Shown piece after piece: positions 30,069 through 39,790 of a stretch of DNA of 64,000 nucleotides; the first letter of the stretch is position 1; every line of letters begins with the position of its first letter. The translations under genes were made by a program, and so were the position numbers. The notes under the pieces are model-generated. The model saw nothing but the letters and a program-made list of their open reading frames with translations. It was not told where the DNA came from and searched no databases. Source of the stretch: Lachancea dasiensis (Eukaryota; Ascomycota; Saccharomycetes; Saccharomycetales; Saccharomycetaceae); assembly GCA_900074725.1 (NCBI GenBank), contig LT598458.1:992001-1056000 (forward strand). The letters run 5' to 3'.

Positions 30069-31253
30069 ATGAGCTTTTTTTCTCCTTATGACGGGCCTGC
30101 TCTTGTTGAAAGGGCTGCTTTCAATCCAAAAGACGAATACTTAGTTAAAAGGGCAATTGACTATTTGGCTTCCATAAATCTTAGCGAATATCCAAATTTA
30201 CACATTCTGCTGAATTCGTCTTATGTCGCACCTGAGGAAACACTGCGCAGCTTGTTCAAGAAGTCGACAATATCTTCCGAAAGTGATGTGTTGCGTAACA
30301 GGATTATTTCGCATAATTATTCGGATGCGATTGCAATGCTCGAGAAAGACAGAAACTTCGGTTATTTACCGAAGCTACAGGCTATGATCCAGGTGTTGAT
30401 TTTGAGCCAAAACTGGAAGCCTATTGATGACATTGAGCACCGAACTTCATCCTACGCAAAGGCAAAAAGCGGGGGGCTTGAGAGGAGCGACAGGAGCTCA
30501 CTTACCAACATCAGACTTCTCTTATCTGTGGCAAACTATTCACAGGGAAATTATCTAGAGTGTCTCCGACTGTTCCTGCAAGCATTGGAAGAAGACCCAT
30601 CCGTGGTAGGGTTTTTCGGAGGCCAATCTCAATATTTGATATGTACACACGAGGAACTGATAGCAATGATCTCCATATCAGCAGTGGTATCAATTCCTCT
30701 GGATAATTATGAGGAATTTATGAACTTGGAAGAACTGGAGCCTTTTCTCCGAATTGCGCAACCGCTGTCAAAATGGTTGTCCCAATTGATTAAAACCAGC
30801 TATCGCGATTTCCTGCAAGAATGGAATCAGTGGAATACGGAATATAGCCAAAACATGTTTGTTGCGAAGAGTTGGAGAGATGCCCAAAAGACAATGCGAG
30901 ATAAAATATACTTCTTCTACCTTAGGGTCTCTGCCAATGTTGAAATATCTTACTTGTCTAAGACCTTGCGTATTGAACAAGACGTGGTGTTTGAAGAAAT
31001 ACACAAACTCATCCGAGAATTAAAGCTGAATTTTGAGTTCGATGGGCTCATTGTAAACTACAGAAGTAGATATGACAATTCAGAGTTAGCCGAGGACTTG
31101 CTGAAATCGAATCAACTATTGTGCGAAAAATTCGACATAATCAAAGAGCATAACGACTCCCTTCGGTGTCAAGTACAGCGCTCAATCATAGCGAACAGTA
31201 TGCAGCAGATAGCGGATATGAATGATTCCAGCCCGGACGAAGAGAATGGATGA
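30069..31253 (+). CDS. PCI8: COP9 signalosome-like and eIF3-linked PCI protein (Pci8/Csn11)
   Basis: PCI-domain protein of the reduced yeast COP9 signalosome, which removes Rub1/NEDD8 from cullins. The ATG at 30069 gives 394 residues (S. cerevisiae 444). An N-terminal helical-repeat part contains LLLSVANYSQGNYLECLRLF. The PCI winged-helix region near the C terminus has VSANVEISYLSKTLRIEQDV and FEFDGLIVNYRS. The family diverges fast, so the call rests on the PCI pattern and on position between MAM33 and HOP1 (YIL071C). It is divergent from MRX1. Confidence 0.8.
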   Translation: MSFFSPYDGPALVERAAFNPKDEYLVKRAIDYLASINLSEYPNLHILLNSSYVAPEETLRSLFKKSTISSESDVLRNRIISHNYSDAIAMLEKDRNFGYLPKLQAMIQVLILSQNWKPIDDIEHRTSSYAKAKSGGLERSDRSSLTNIRLLLSVANYSQGNYLECLRLFLQALEEDPSVVGFFGGQSQYLICTHEELIAMISISAVVSIPLDNYEEFMNLEELEPFLRIAQPLSKWLSQLIKTSYRDFLQEWNQWNTEYSQNMFVAKSWRDAQKTMRDKIYFFYLRVSANVEISYLSKTLRIEQDVVFEEIHKLIRELKLNFEFDGLIVNYRSRYDNSELAEDLLKSNQLLCEKFDIIKEHNDSLRCQVQRSIIANSMQQIADMNDSSPDEENG

Positions 31254-31307
31254 AACTTCCCACGGTTAAGAATCCACGCTAGACTCCAGACACGTTTGGT
31301 GAACAAC

Positions 31308-32873
31308 TCAAGTGATATCTTTGAGAGGAGCCGCCACGTCTTCTTCAACTGAGCTGGTGACTCCGTTTTTCGCTATACTCTCAATGTCGACAATTTCCTT
31401 TGCGGCCTCAACGGTCAAGTTCACATAATTATCGAGGCCCAGCGCAATATCATCCTCAATTCTGATACCAATATTTCTAAAGTGGGGTGGATACGCGAGG
31501 TCGTCAGGAATATAGAGACCTGGTTCGATAGTTATTACGTGCCCTGCTTGGAGTGGTGCATAACGTGAAACTTGAGGAACGTCGTGAACATCTAAGCCTA
31601 AATGGTGCCCGATGTAGTGTGGATATAATTTTGTGACGTCCGAATTACTGAACGCAGGCAGTCCAACGTTTTTCAGTTCCTCCTTGAAGAAAGAAACACT
31701 CTTCTCGTGAATGTCATTTAAAGAATAGAGATTCGAAGCCTTGCAAAGTTGTATGCACTTCCTTTGTACATTCAAAACTGCCTCATATAAGTCTCTCTGA
31801 ACTGGTGAAAACTGACCACTTACGGGCCATGTCCTGGAGATGTCTGCACAGTATCCTCCCAACGAACCCCCAGCGTCTACCAGAACCATTTCATCATCGT
31901 ACATCACGTCGTCATTTCTCGTGTAGTGAATGCAAAGCGAATTGGCACCAGTTGCTACAACTGGCACATAGGCAGATTTGTCGCATCCCCCCGAGACGAA
32001 CTTGTATTCCAGAAAGGACCGCAAAGTTCGTTCGTTGCGAAATCTATTGGCATAAGCTTGATTATATGCTCTGCCTGATATTTGGCCAGCTCGCCGCATT
32101 ACTCTGATTTCCGCGGGCGACTTCATCGATCTCATCTCGGCAATGATAGACTTTAATTTACGTACGTGCTTCTTTCCAGAGCTTCTTATTACCTCAGTTA
32201 TGGTATCAGCTGTGTCGGGAGAATGAGAAACAGAGAAAAAGGATCTAAAGAATGCTTCCGCACTGGAATCAACCTTATCTTGTGGCCGGTCAAAATAAAT
32301 GTAGTCGTTTCGATTAATGATCTTCGTGATATACATCGACGACTGCCGTGTATCGGTGGATTCATCTGCATTGAAAATTTCACAGGCCCCCTCTGTACCT
32401 GTACGCTCACCTTCCCATTGCTCAGAAAAAGCATCCTTAGGTGGGACTATCAGGTGGAAAATTACGTCGTCAGTGTTTTCGGTAGGTTTTTCGAGTATCA
32501 TTACTGAATCAGGCTCATTCCAGCCAGTAAGATAGAAAAGATCATTATTTTGCTGGAACGGATAAAAAACAGGACCCGAAGCATACTTGATCTGGGCCCC
32601 AGCGATAACGGCACAACTTTTTGGCGGAAGTCGACTTGCTAACTTGACTCTCCGCTCGAAATATTCTAATGCTGTGATACCTGGAGTAAGTTCACCAGCC
32701 TTTAATAGCTCAGGCCTGGTCTCAAATAGAGGCTGACCAGCAGTGAAATTTGGTTTTTGACGGTCGAGACGTTGGCCATTGGCTTGGCGTGACGCTATTG
32801 TATTGATGGAGCGCTTATAGAGGGAGGTACCTAAAGTACGGCCACGGGCGACCAACTGCACCGCTTTAAACAT
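31308..32873 (-). CDS. ICP55: Mitochondrial intermediate-cleaving peptidase (aminopeptidase P family)
   Basis: Metallopeptidase that removes one residue from mitochondrial proteins after presequence cleavage, which stabilises them. It has 521 residues against 511 in S. cerevisiae. A short basic presequence (MFKAVQLVARGRTLGTSLYK) leads to the creatinase-type N domain (FYPFQQNNDLFYLTGWNEPD). The pita-bread metal ligands are all visible: the two aspartates in LVDAGGSLGGYCADISRTWP, the histidine in HYIGHHLGLDVHD, the glutamate in TIEPGLYIP and the last glutamate in GIRIEDD. It matches YER078C. Confidence 0.95.
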   Translation of the reverse strand: MFKAVQLVARGRTLGTSLYKRSINTIASRQANGQRLDRQKPNFTAGQPLFETRPELLKAGELTPGITALEYFERRVKLASRLPPKSCAVIAGAQIKYASGPVFYPFQQNNDLFYLTGWNEPDSVMILEKPTENTDDVIFHLIVPPKDAFSEQWEGERTGTEGACEIFNADESTDTRQSSMYITKIINRNDYIYFDRPQDKVDSSAEAFFRSFFSVSHSPDTADTITEVIRSSGKKHVRKLKSIIAEMRSMKSPAEIRVMRRAGQISGRAYNQAYANRFRNERTLRSFLEYKFVSGGCDKSAYVPVVATGANSLCIHYTRNDDVMYDDEMVLVDAGGSLGGYCADISRTWPVSGQFSPVQRDLYEAVLNVQRKCIQLCKASNLYSLNDIHEKSVSFFKEELKNVGLPAFSNSDVTKLYPHYIGHHLGLDVHDVPQVSRYAPLQAGHVITIEPGLYIPDDLAYPPHFRNIGIRIEDDIALGLDNYVNLTVEAAKEIVDIESIAKNGVTSSVEEDVAAPLKDIT

Positions 32874-33094
32874 AGTAGAAGCCTCTAAAGCGATCTGTGC
32901 ACAAGAAAGTACCAGAAATAGGAATCACTCTCTTACCAGCGACGGTTTATTTTAGGAGGAAGTGCTGCGAATGTTAATGCGCAACCATTATTTTTCATCA
33001 TATTCACTTTAATGTAGTGCGTGCAAAAAAGACTCGGCGGCACTTTGGTGACATACAGACGACGCACCTGGGGAAGGTGGTTTGACAAAGACTT

Positions 33095-34959
33095 TCACCA
33101 AATACTCTTGAGAGTCTTTTTAGAAGCGCTGATTTTTCTTATCTTTTGTGGAGGCAAAGCCTGTACGTCCAGAGTATCATCAAGTGATTGACTTTTACCG
33201 TGCAGATAATCCCCTAACTTAGGGTATGTTCTTTTACCCGTTTCCAAAGTATTTTGGGTGTCGTCTTCAATTCTCAGAGAATACATATCCAACGATGAGC
33301 CCGGGGATATTTCGGCATCAGACGGAGGGGGCACCTGCGAGGCGGTCACGACATTGGACATCGATATCTTGACAGAGTGCAGAGCACTCTCAAAGGAGTC
33401 TAGGGTATCAATAGTTACGGAGGTATAACCTTCCTGCGCTTTTGATGAGTTAGCCACAAAAGTCCAAACGTGTTTTGTATCTTTTAGAAGCTCACCAATA
33501 TCCCGAACTATCACTCCGGCGTTATCGATTTCAACATAATTGGATGACCGCAAGTAGAGCGATTTTTTGACCTGTGTTCTTCTTTCTTTCTCAAGGATAA
33601 AGGTTTCATCCAAAAACATTATTGATAGTGCCATGTTGATATGATCAACGACACCTGGTTCCGGTTGGGGCCCCACCAGCACATGGTAAAACCCTGTCAG
33701 TTTACTGGGAATCTGCGGCTTCTTAATCATGAATCTGAATACTCTCCTCAGCATCATCAAGACTTTGAATGGTGCGCTAGAAAAATCAACATTGGAGCCA
33801 TGTGCCAAGCAGGATAGACATTTAGGGACCGTATTATGATGACGATTGCCGTAGCATAGCTTGTGCAGTTTTCTCTTACAAGAAGAGCAGTTCAGGGTCC
33901 TAGATGTGGACATTGGACAAGGTGTTCGGCACTGGCAATCGTAAATGGTGTTCTCATCGAGGTGTTGCGTCTGTGCCACTTCACCATTTGGAGAGGCCAG
34001 TAAGTCTTGTAGGTAATGTGTGGTTTGACTGGCCATGGCTTCAGGAGACATTCGGGATAATTGGCTGAATAAGACACTGTTGTTATTCATATCTTTGGAT
34101 TCCTCAATAAGATCAAATGGATCTATATCTCTCGTTGGGCGATCGTCACCGTCGTTTGACTCAACAACAGACAACACTTTGAGAAAGACTCTATAACATT
34201 GGTTAGTAACGGTTCAGAAGAAAGTAGGGTGGTAAGGGGAACATACCTGTGAAACTTGGTGTCCACTGACCCTACAGAATAAGTGTCGAGATCTGTGGAT
34301 GCCGGAACCTTAACAGTGGCTGGACTGTCATGAGTGGCGTCTTTAAATAGCTGCGGCTGGTAATCTGACGGGGCACTATCGTTGAACAGAAGGCGCATTG
34401 AGAGAAAGCGTTTGTCAGGAAGAGGCTCGAGTGACTGCGTAATTATGATAAATCTACGCATTAGTTGTTGCACGACTTTCCGAGAATCCAAAAGGGAGAC
34501 AGACTCGTCTCCATCGTTAACGCTTACTGATATTTGACCTTCGGGACCGTAGTTGAAGCCAAAGACATAGTTTTCCAGAAGCTCTGTGGGTGAATTTTCG
34601 TCCGCGAAAATGCCCAGACTCAATCCTTTCAGGTATTTCAGCTTAATGGATTGAAATACACCTTTCTCTAGCCAATCTAAAAACATATCTGCTTCAAGGG
34701 TTTTTCCACGTACAAGGGTCTTGATTTTGATAGAGTTGGACTGTGTGCCACTCCTGTCCTTCGTATAGTCCTTGTTGACCTTTTCAGGCACGAAGCGTTG
34801 ATCAACAAAGTTGTCGTCAGGAAACAGACCCCTTAGGAATGAGAGACACCCAAACGACATTGTCAACATTGTTTGGACGAGTTTCTGAGACTGTTCGCAG
34901 GTTATTCTAGTCGACGTAGTTGAGACTGTCTTTGGTTTGGTTTGTTGGATAGTGGTCAT
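33095..34959 (-). CDS. HOP1: Meiotic chromosome axis protein Hop1 (spliced, exons 34247-34959 and 33095-34190)
   Basis: HORMA-domain protein of the meiotic chromosome axis, needed for double-strand break formation and homolog bias. Two overlapping frames are joined by a 56-nt intron. The product has 602 residues against 605 in S. cerevisiae. The HORMA domain fills roughly the first 250 residues (QKLVQTMLTMSFGCLSFLRG, ENYVFGFNYGPEGQ). The junction reads VGSVDTKFHRVFLKVLSV, continuous across the splice. A central zinc-binding module follows (YDCQCRTPCP, CSSCKRKLHKLCYG, CLSCLAHG). The C terminus KKTLKSIW is the likely closure motif. A URS1 site lies upstream. Order matches YIL072W. Confidence 0.95.
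34191..34246 (-). other. HOP1 intron (56 nt)
   Basis: On the minus strand the donor is GTATGT, the branch point TACTAAC (34202-34208) and the acceptor TATAG. Removing it restores a single frame of near-exact family length. To my knowledge S. cerevisiae HOP1 has no intron. The intron contains no stop in the incoming frame. Confidence 0.93.
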
Positions 34960-35960
34960 ATTTTTGAAAGATACTGCCTTTGATCTGAAAGATATGCCTT
35001 CCTGATGTAGAGAATGTTAATAAGTTGTGTGTTGTAGAAGTTATCGAGATGGAAAGTAAACTCTTGACTTTTATAGTAAATTAGCCGCCGAGCTTTCATA
35101 TATACTAAGCAATTATTTCTTCGGATCAAAAATATTTGGGAATTTACCAACTATATCTATTCCTATGACGGGACGGACAAGAATGTATTTGGACTAGCGC
35201 AGCCGAAACGCCGTTTCCATGAATTTGATTCAGACTAACATTGGATGTGTTTATCCCGATCAAAAATGTGTGCACTACATAGCTTGACAATGTGTTTACA
35301 ACATTTGCAAACAGAGTATTTAGCTTCATAGCAGCTTCAAAAAACGTTAGTTCTAAGAACGCCGCAAGAATCATACGAACCATTGTTGGTGACACTTGCT
35401 GGTCTCTACATTTCAAACTTTGGACAGTTCAGGAGTTAAGCGGGATCATCGGGTGTTGGCTATCAAGAAAAAACACTTGGTGATGAAAAATGAGATGTTG
35501 AAGAGTTTTCAAGCGAACGAATGCCTTAGTGCTATACTTTCCTTCACGACTCGGGCCAGAAGTGTTGGATTTGAAGTAGTAGAAAGAGATGTGTGGCCAT
35601 ACAAACAACATTTTATAGGCAACAAAAAAAAACAAGGTGGGAATTTCTTAGCACAAATTCGACCAGTACAAATTGGGTCCTGTTCTAAAACCAAAAGTTC
35701 AGAAAGCGTGATAGCACCATTACGGCGTAGGAACCTGTTTGCCAGTTAGAACTTGCCCACAACGTATTTAGGAAGAGACTAGGTAGCCAAAAGCGGGTCC
35801 ATGTATGTGAGAAATACAGCAGCCATCTATTTCGGAAGCCGTGAGGTGTCTTTATGTTTGCTGGATTCAGCTTGTTGTTCTTCAACATAGAGCGACACAT
35901 ACGTACAACGTGACACAGGACCCCCGCCCTAATTTTGCAGATTTCCCCATATCTAATCTA
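34960..35960. other. Divergent intergenic region HOP1 to YER079W-position gene
   Basis: About 1 kb with a URS1 site near HOP1 and otherwise no supported feature. Frames of 60-117 codons are unconvincing. S. cerevisiae SPO22 (YIL073C) would be expected between HOP1 and SER33, but no part of it is visible here. Confidence 0.55.
35082..35091. promoter_or_regulatory. URS1 (Ume6) site upstream of HOP1
   Basis: TAGCCGCCGA is an exact URS1 core, 123 bp before the HOP1 start codon. Ume6 at URS1 represses early meiotic genes in mitosis and helps activate them with Ime1 in meiosis. This is the expected control for HOP1. Confidence 0.85.
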
Positions 35961-36740
35961 ATGTACCGATCCCAACCTTCCATGAACACTTACGGACCAG
36001 CTCTACTTCCACCAGGACAGATCATAGGAATGGAGGACTCTTCTATTTTTTCGCATAGCTCTCAGGACGTCTCTTCTACTGTTTCTTTGTATAATATGCC
36101 AGTGGGGGAAGAGATCTCGATGAAAGCTGTTCTTGACTACGATCCCTCGGAGGACCACCTGGGCTCTGGTATTTCTAGGCCAATGTCTAGATCTTCAGCA
36201 ACATCATCACTCTCTATGGTTGCCACCAAAGACGGTGTAGAGGGCAGGAAAGTCCATCGCTATGGGATCCCGCAGTACTCCTTGAATTTGCTAAACTCTA
36301 TGTCCACCAGCGGACCGAAACCCAAAGTACATTCTAAGCAACAGATGAATACAACCAACCACTTAGTGCAACCCAAGCCCAGATCATTGCATTCCGAGGA
36401 GTTGGGTGTTATGCAGAGTCCGGATCTTGCGCTTAATGCACCAATGACATTAAGAGAAAAGATGAGGCTCCTTAACTATAAGTCCGAAAATTTGCAATAC
36501 AGCTCTTCAGCGGAGTCACTACCAGATCGTAATGAAGACAATGAGCCAGACAGCCTTAGAAACACCTCTGAGTTCCAACGTGGTCCCAGATCAATTTTGG
36601 AGACTATGAGCAACGACGCAGGCAGTAACCGGAGTACGACTGGCGATGATTTTTCGTACTTGGGCGACGTTAAAAGCCTACCCCCAGTATCTGTCCCAGT
36701 GGAGGTGAATCAAGGCGTACCTTCGATTTGGAGCAAATGA
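35961..36740 (+). CDS. Uncharacterised Ser-rich protein, YER079W position
   Basis: A 259-residue protein with no recognised domain. It is hydrophilic and rich in Ser, Asn and Pro, and probably largely disordered. Short conserved-looking patches are RYGIPQYSLNLLNSMS and APMTLREKMRLLNYKSENLQ, the latter likely a helix. The ATG at 35961 is the first in the frame. It has no presequence or membrane segment. It sits between the ICP55-HOP1 group and AIM9, the place of S. cerevisiae YER079W (unknown function, 210 residues). Orthology is inferred from position. Confidence 0.65.
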   Translation: MYRSQPSMNTYGPALLPPGQIIGMEDSSIFSHSSQDVSSTVSLYNMPVGEEISMKAVLDYDPSEDHLGSGISRPMSRSSATSSLSMVATKDGVEGRKVHRYGIPQYSLNLLNSMSTSGPKPKVHSKQQMNTTNHLVQPKPRSLHSEELGVMQSPDLALNAPMTLREKMRLLNYKSENLQYSSSAESLPDRNEDNEPDSLRNTSEFQRGPRSILETMSNDAGSNRSTTGDDFSYLGDVKSLPPVSVPVEVNQGVPSIWSK

Positions 36741-37040
36741 CATCAAAAATTATAGGTAGACATGTATTTACCTTGGCGGATATCTGCAGTGTTTAAGGCA
36801 CGATTTTAGCGCAGCAAACAAGTTGACGAGGTCATTTTGAGAAGTGTCACAAACAGTACTTTATTTAGCAATCTACTAATGACATATTTTGTGCGTCAAG
36901 TATATTCTGTGGTAATATCTCAGCTGAGTTGATTTTTGGCTAGCCTGAAATTTCGGATTTCAACTTAAAAACTTTAGTAAAGTTAACATTTACGTAATTG
37001 GCTTTGCCTCTGAGCCAACACTAAAAGTTCCATCAAGGCC

Positions 37041-38900
37041 ATGCTTCAACTGAGATCAAGTCTGAAAGCTCAGACGAGGAGGTCAGCGGCTGCGCTATGT
37101 CCAGCTCGTTTTCCGATAATCTCTAGTGTCCGTCACATCTCTGACAGCCCAAAAGAAGTTTTCACCAAGCTTTCCGATGAAAACGACCCTCAAAGAGATG
37201 CATTTTTTAGATACTCTTGGGGTTCATGGATCAAAAATGATCATGCTGAGAAGGAGAAGAGAACAACGAAGTTTTCGATAGAGGGATTAACCGATGTTAT
37301 CTCAAACTTGTATGCTCAATCAACGGCCGCGGCTAAGGCGAATAACACCACAGATGACATCCCAGGACCATCATACAATCAAAATTTGACAGTTTCACTC
37401 CCCCATAACTTGGTAAAGAGCAAGTTAGGATCATTGAAACCTAACGAAGCCTTGAAGGTGACTGCGATGGCGAGCATTCACGAAGGTAGACACCACAGAA
37501 TCTACAAAGTGGATACAAACGCTGGAAAGTCCTTTGTACTGAGAATTCCATATGCAACTATTAATGAGTCGGCTATTTCCTATAGATTGAAAAGTGAGGT
37601 TGCGACCATCGATTTTGCCGACCTCAAATTAGGACTGAAGGTCCCTACGGTATATTGCTATGGCGCCAACGCTTTGAACCCCGTTAGGCAACCTTTTATA
37701 TTGCAAGAATATATTGAAGGGCGACTCTTGATGCGTGACTGGACCCCGTTGGAGGACGACAGTGCAGATAAAACTACTCATTTGGACAAGTTGAATAAAG
37801 TTATCGACCCATTGTCCCAATTCCAGGCCAAAATGCTAAGTGTGCCCTTCAACCAGTTCGGAAGCTTGTATTTCGCTAAAGATGTTCCTGAGGTCACAGA
37901 TCTTGCCTACGACGGTGAAGCAAATAAGTCGCTCGCACACAGATGGCGTATCGGACCTTCCACGGAACGGTGTTTTTGGAGACAAAAATCCGCATTGCCC
38001 CTAGAGCAGGTGAAGAAGTTCACCGGCCCATGGCCCAGAGACCAACCAATGGCTATGGTCAAGGACTTGGCCAAGCTAGAAGCAGATAATGCCAGAGCCA
38101 GACTGGCGTTGCAACAGGCTGATGCTTCACCTACCCCAGTTGACGAAAGTGTATTGAGAGAGCAAGCTCGGGCATTTGAGAATGTTGCGAAAATATCTGG
38201 CCTGCTTTATAATGTTAACTCCAACGTGGTACCAAATATGGCCGAGCTCTTGAAACCTCGCTTGCACCACCCTGACTTAGATCCCATGAATGTCTTGGTT
38301 ACTGACCAAGAAGGTAGCACCTCCTTTCTCTTGGACTTTGAAAACACGAGCATTAAGCCTTTCATTTTGCAAAATGCCCCCCAGTTTGTTGCCTACGACG
38401 GTCCCAAAATCTATAACTTGGAGGAAGACGTCGAGAACTACACGGAACTATCAGAGGCCGAGAAGGTCCAGTACCAATTTATGTACAAGCGTACGCGGAA
38501 CCAGCACCTGTGGGAGTCTGCATTGAACAAAAATTGCAAGACTCTAATTTCCGCAGTTGCACCTCCTATCAAGCTTCTGAGAACCCCCTATGTTACTTGC
38601 GTGGAACGCAAAAGTGATGCCGAATACTTGCTCATCGACGAAAGTTTGATTCAGCTGCGTGAGGTTTGGGAAGTTTTTGCCAAGAACAAACTGGTCAGCA
38701 GCGCCAAGTTTCCACTTGAATTCTCCGAGGAGCAAGTCGAGAAGCATGCTGCGGATTTGAACGCCTTCCATGAAAAGCTAATCCAAAGTCCTTTTGCCGC
38801 GACCCAGGGGTGGATTCCCCAGGACATGTTTGACAACCTGCTGAAGGCAGGCATTTTGGTCAAGGACCCTCAAGGGGACTACACTATCAAGCAACAATAA
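37041..38900 (+). CDS. AIM9: Mitochondrial kinase-like protein Aim9 (APH family)
   Basis: Mitochondrial protein with an aminoglycoside-phosphotransferase/choline-kinase fold; in S. cerevisiae its loss affects mitochondrial genome inheritance and its substrate is unknown. It has 619 residues against 627. A basic presequence (MLQLRSSLKAQTRRSAAALC) comes first. The fold shows FVLRIPYATINE (probable ATP-site lysine replaced by Arg), the Brenner-like loop HHPDLDPMNVLV and the metal-site FLLDFENT. The first aspartate of the loop is in DLDPMN rather than HxDxxxxN, as expected for this branch. It matches YER080W. Confidence 0.93.
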   Translation: MLQLRSSLKAQTRRSAAALCPARFPIISSVRHISDSPKEVFTKLSDENDPQRDAFFRYSWGSWIKNDHAEKEKRTTKFSIEGLTDVISNLYAQSTAAAKANNTTDDIPGPSYNQNLTVSLPHNLVKSKLGSLKPNEALKVTAMASIHEGRHHRIYKVDTNAGKSFVLRIPYATINESAISYRLKSEVATIDFADLKLGLKVPTVYCYGANALNPVRQPFILQEYIEGRLLMRDWTPLEDDSADKTTHLDKLNKVIDPLSQFQAKMLSVPFNQFGSLYFAKDVPEVTDLAYDGEANKSLAHRWRIGPSTERCFWRQKSALPLEQVKKFTGPWPRDQPMAMVKDLAKLEADNARARLALQQADASPTPVDESVLREQARAFENVAKISGLLYNVNSNVVPNMAELLKPRLHHPDLDPMNVLVTDQEGSTSFLLDFENTSIKPFILQNAPQFVAYDGPKIYNLEEDVENYTELSEAEKVQYQFMYKRTRNQHLWESALNKNCKTLISAVAPPIKLLRTPYVTCVERKSDAEYLLIDESLIQLREVWEVFAKNKLVSSAKFPLEFSEEQVEKHAADLNAFHEKLIQSPFAATQGWIPQDMFDNLLKAGILVKDPQGDYTIKQQ

Positions 38901-39157
38901 TCATTTAATATCATTCATAGCAAGAAAAAGGGACAGTCGTCGCCGTTACAGTCTTGAGCACTTTATTCTGCAATTCTCGAGTGTGCAAACAGATCGTCAA
39001 GTAGAGGATGACAGAACTGTACTAAATGACCAGTTTTCGCTGCGAACCTCTGGGTGACTCCTCCTTCTTAGCAGACAGAGCTCAGACAGGAGTCATTACG
39101 TACAAAAAGACCCCAAATTTTTGGATTAGTCGCTTAACACGTAAAAAATTTCGAGGC

Positions 39158-39247
39158 GGACATGTATCTCCACCTCCGTGTATATGACAGATCTCTTTTT
39201 AGACGCGCGGCAGATCTTATCTACCAAACGGACATACATGTCCACCT
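39158..39247 (+). repeat. Repeated 18-bp element, second copy palindromic
   Basis: Two copies starting GGACAT and ending CCACCT, at 39158-39175 and 39230-39247, agree at 15 of 18 positions and are both preceded by C. The second contains a perfect palindrome GGACAT-AC-ATGTCC (39230-39243). The 72-bp spacing and symmetry suggest a dimeric regulator site, but I know no matching factor. Confidence 0.6.
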
Positions 39248-39521
39248 ATGTTTTACAGTTCAGCTCAGAGCTGTGCGGATGGTGATGTGAACGCAGAAGG
39301 TAAAAGACAGCTATATTATTCGTATTCTGCACTACCCCATATTTATTGAAAAATCTGGTAGCCATCGCCAACTCGAGCGTCAGGCCTGGTAAACAGTAGC
39401 ACCCTTCGAATGTCACACTTCAGGCCCACTTAATGTCAATCAAAATCGGCCCGGCACATGAAGAATAACAAGTTGCTTGAGAAAGTCATATCACATGCTG
39501 TTGAAAAATTTTCCCGCTGAT

Positions 39522-39541
39522 TGGTGGCTCCGCTGCCACCA
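39522..39541. repeat. Short perfect inverted repeat upstream of SER33
   Basis: TGGTGGC and GCCACCA form 7-bp arms around TCCGCT, about 250 bp before SER33. It could be a regulator site or a chance hairpin. Confidence 0.6.
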
Positions 39542-39790
39542 CAGCATGACTGATTGGCTTTAATTCTTCCTGACCGGTTTGGCCGGTGTAGCTGAAAAAT
39601 TAAATGAGTAGTCACTTTTTTAATTATATTAAGAGCATTTTGATGATGACTATAAGTAAGCGCAAGGTCGATAAACACTAGTTTGCTTGGCAATTGTATC
39701 ACTTGTGTGTTCTACTTGTATTATAAGCAAGCGGTTGTGTGTTAAGCTTTTCCAATTCCCCGTGCGTCTCACCTTACATCAACTGACAAA

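Larger units (their letters stand above)
38901..39790. other. Intergenic AIM9-SER33
   Basis: 890 bp with no gene. It contains a pair of similar 18-bp elements (39158-39175, 39230-39247), a 7-bp-arm hairpin (39522-39541) and a TGACTC half-match for Gcn4 at 39055-39060. Confidence 0.55.
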
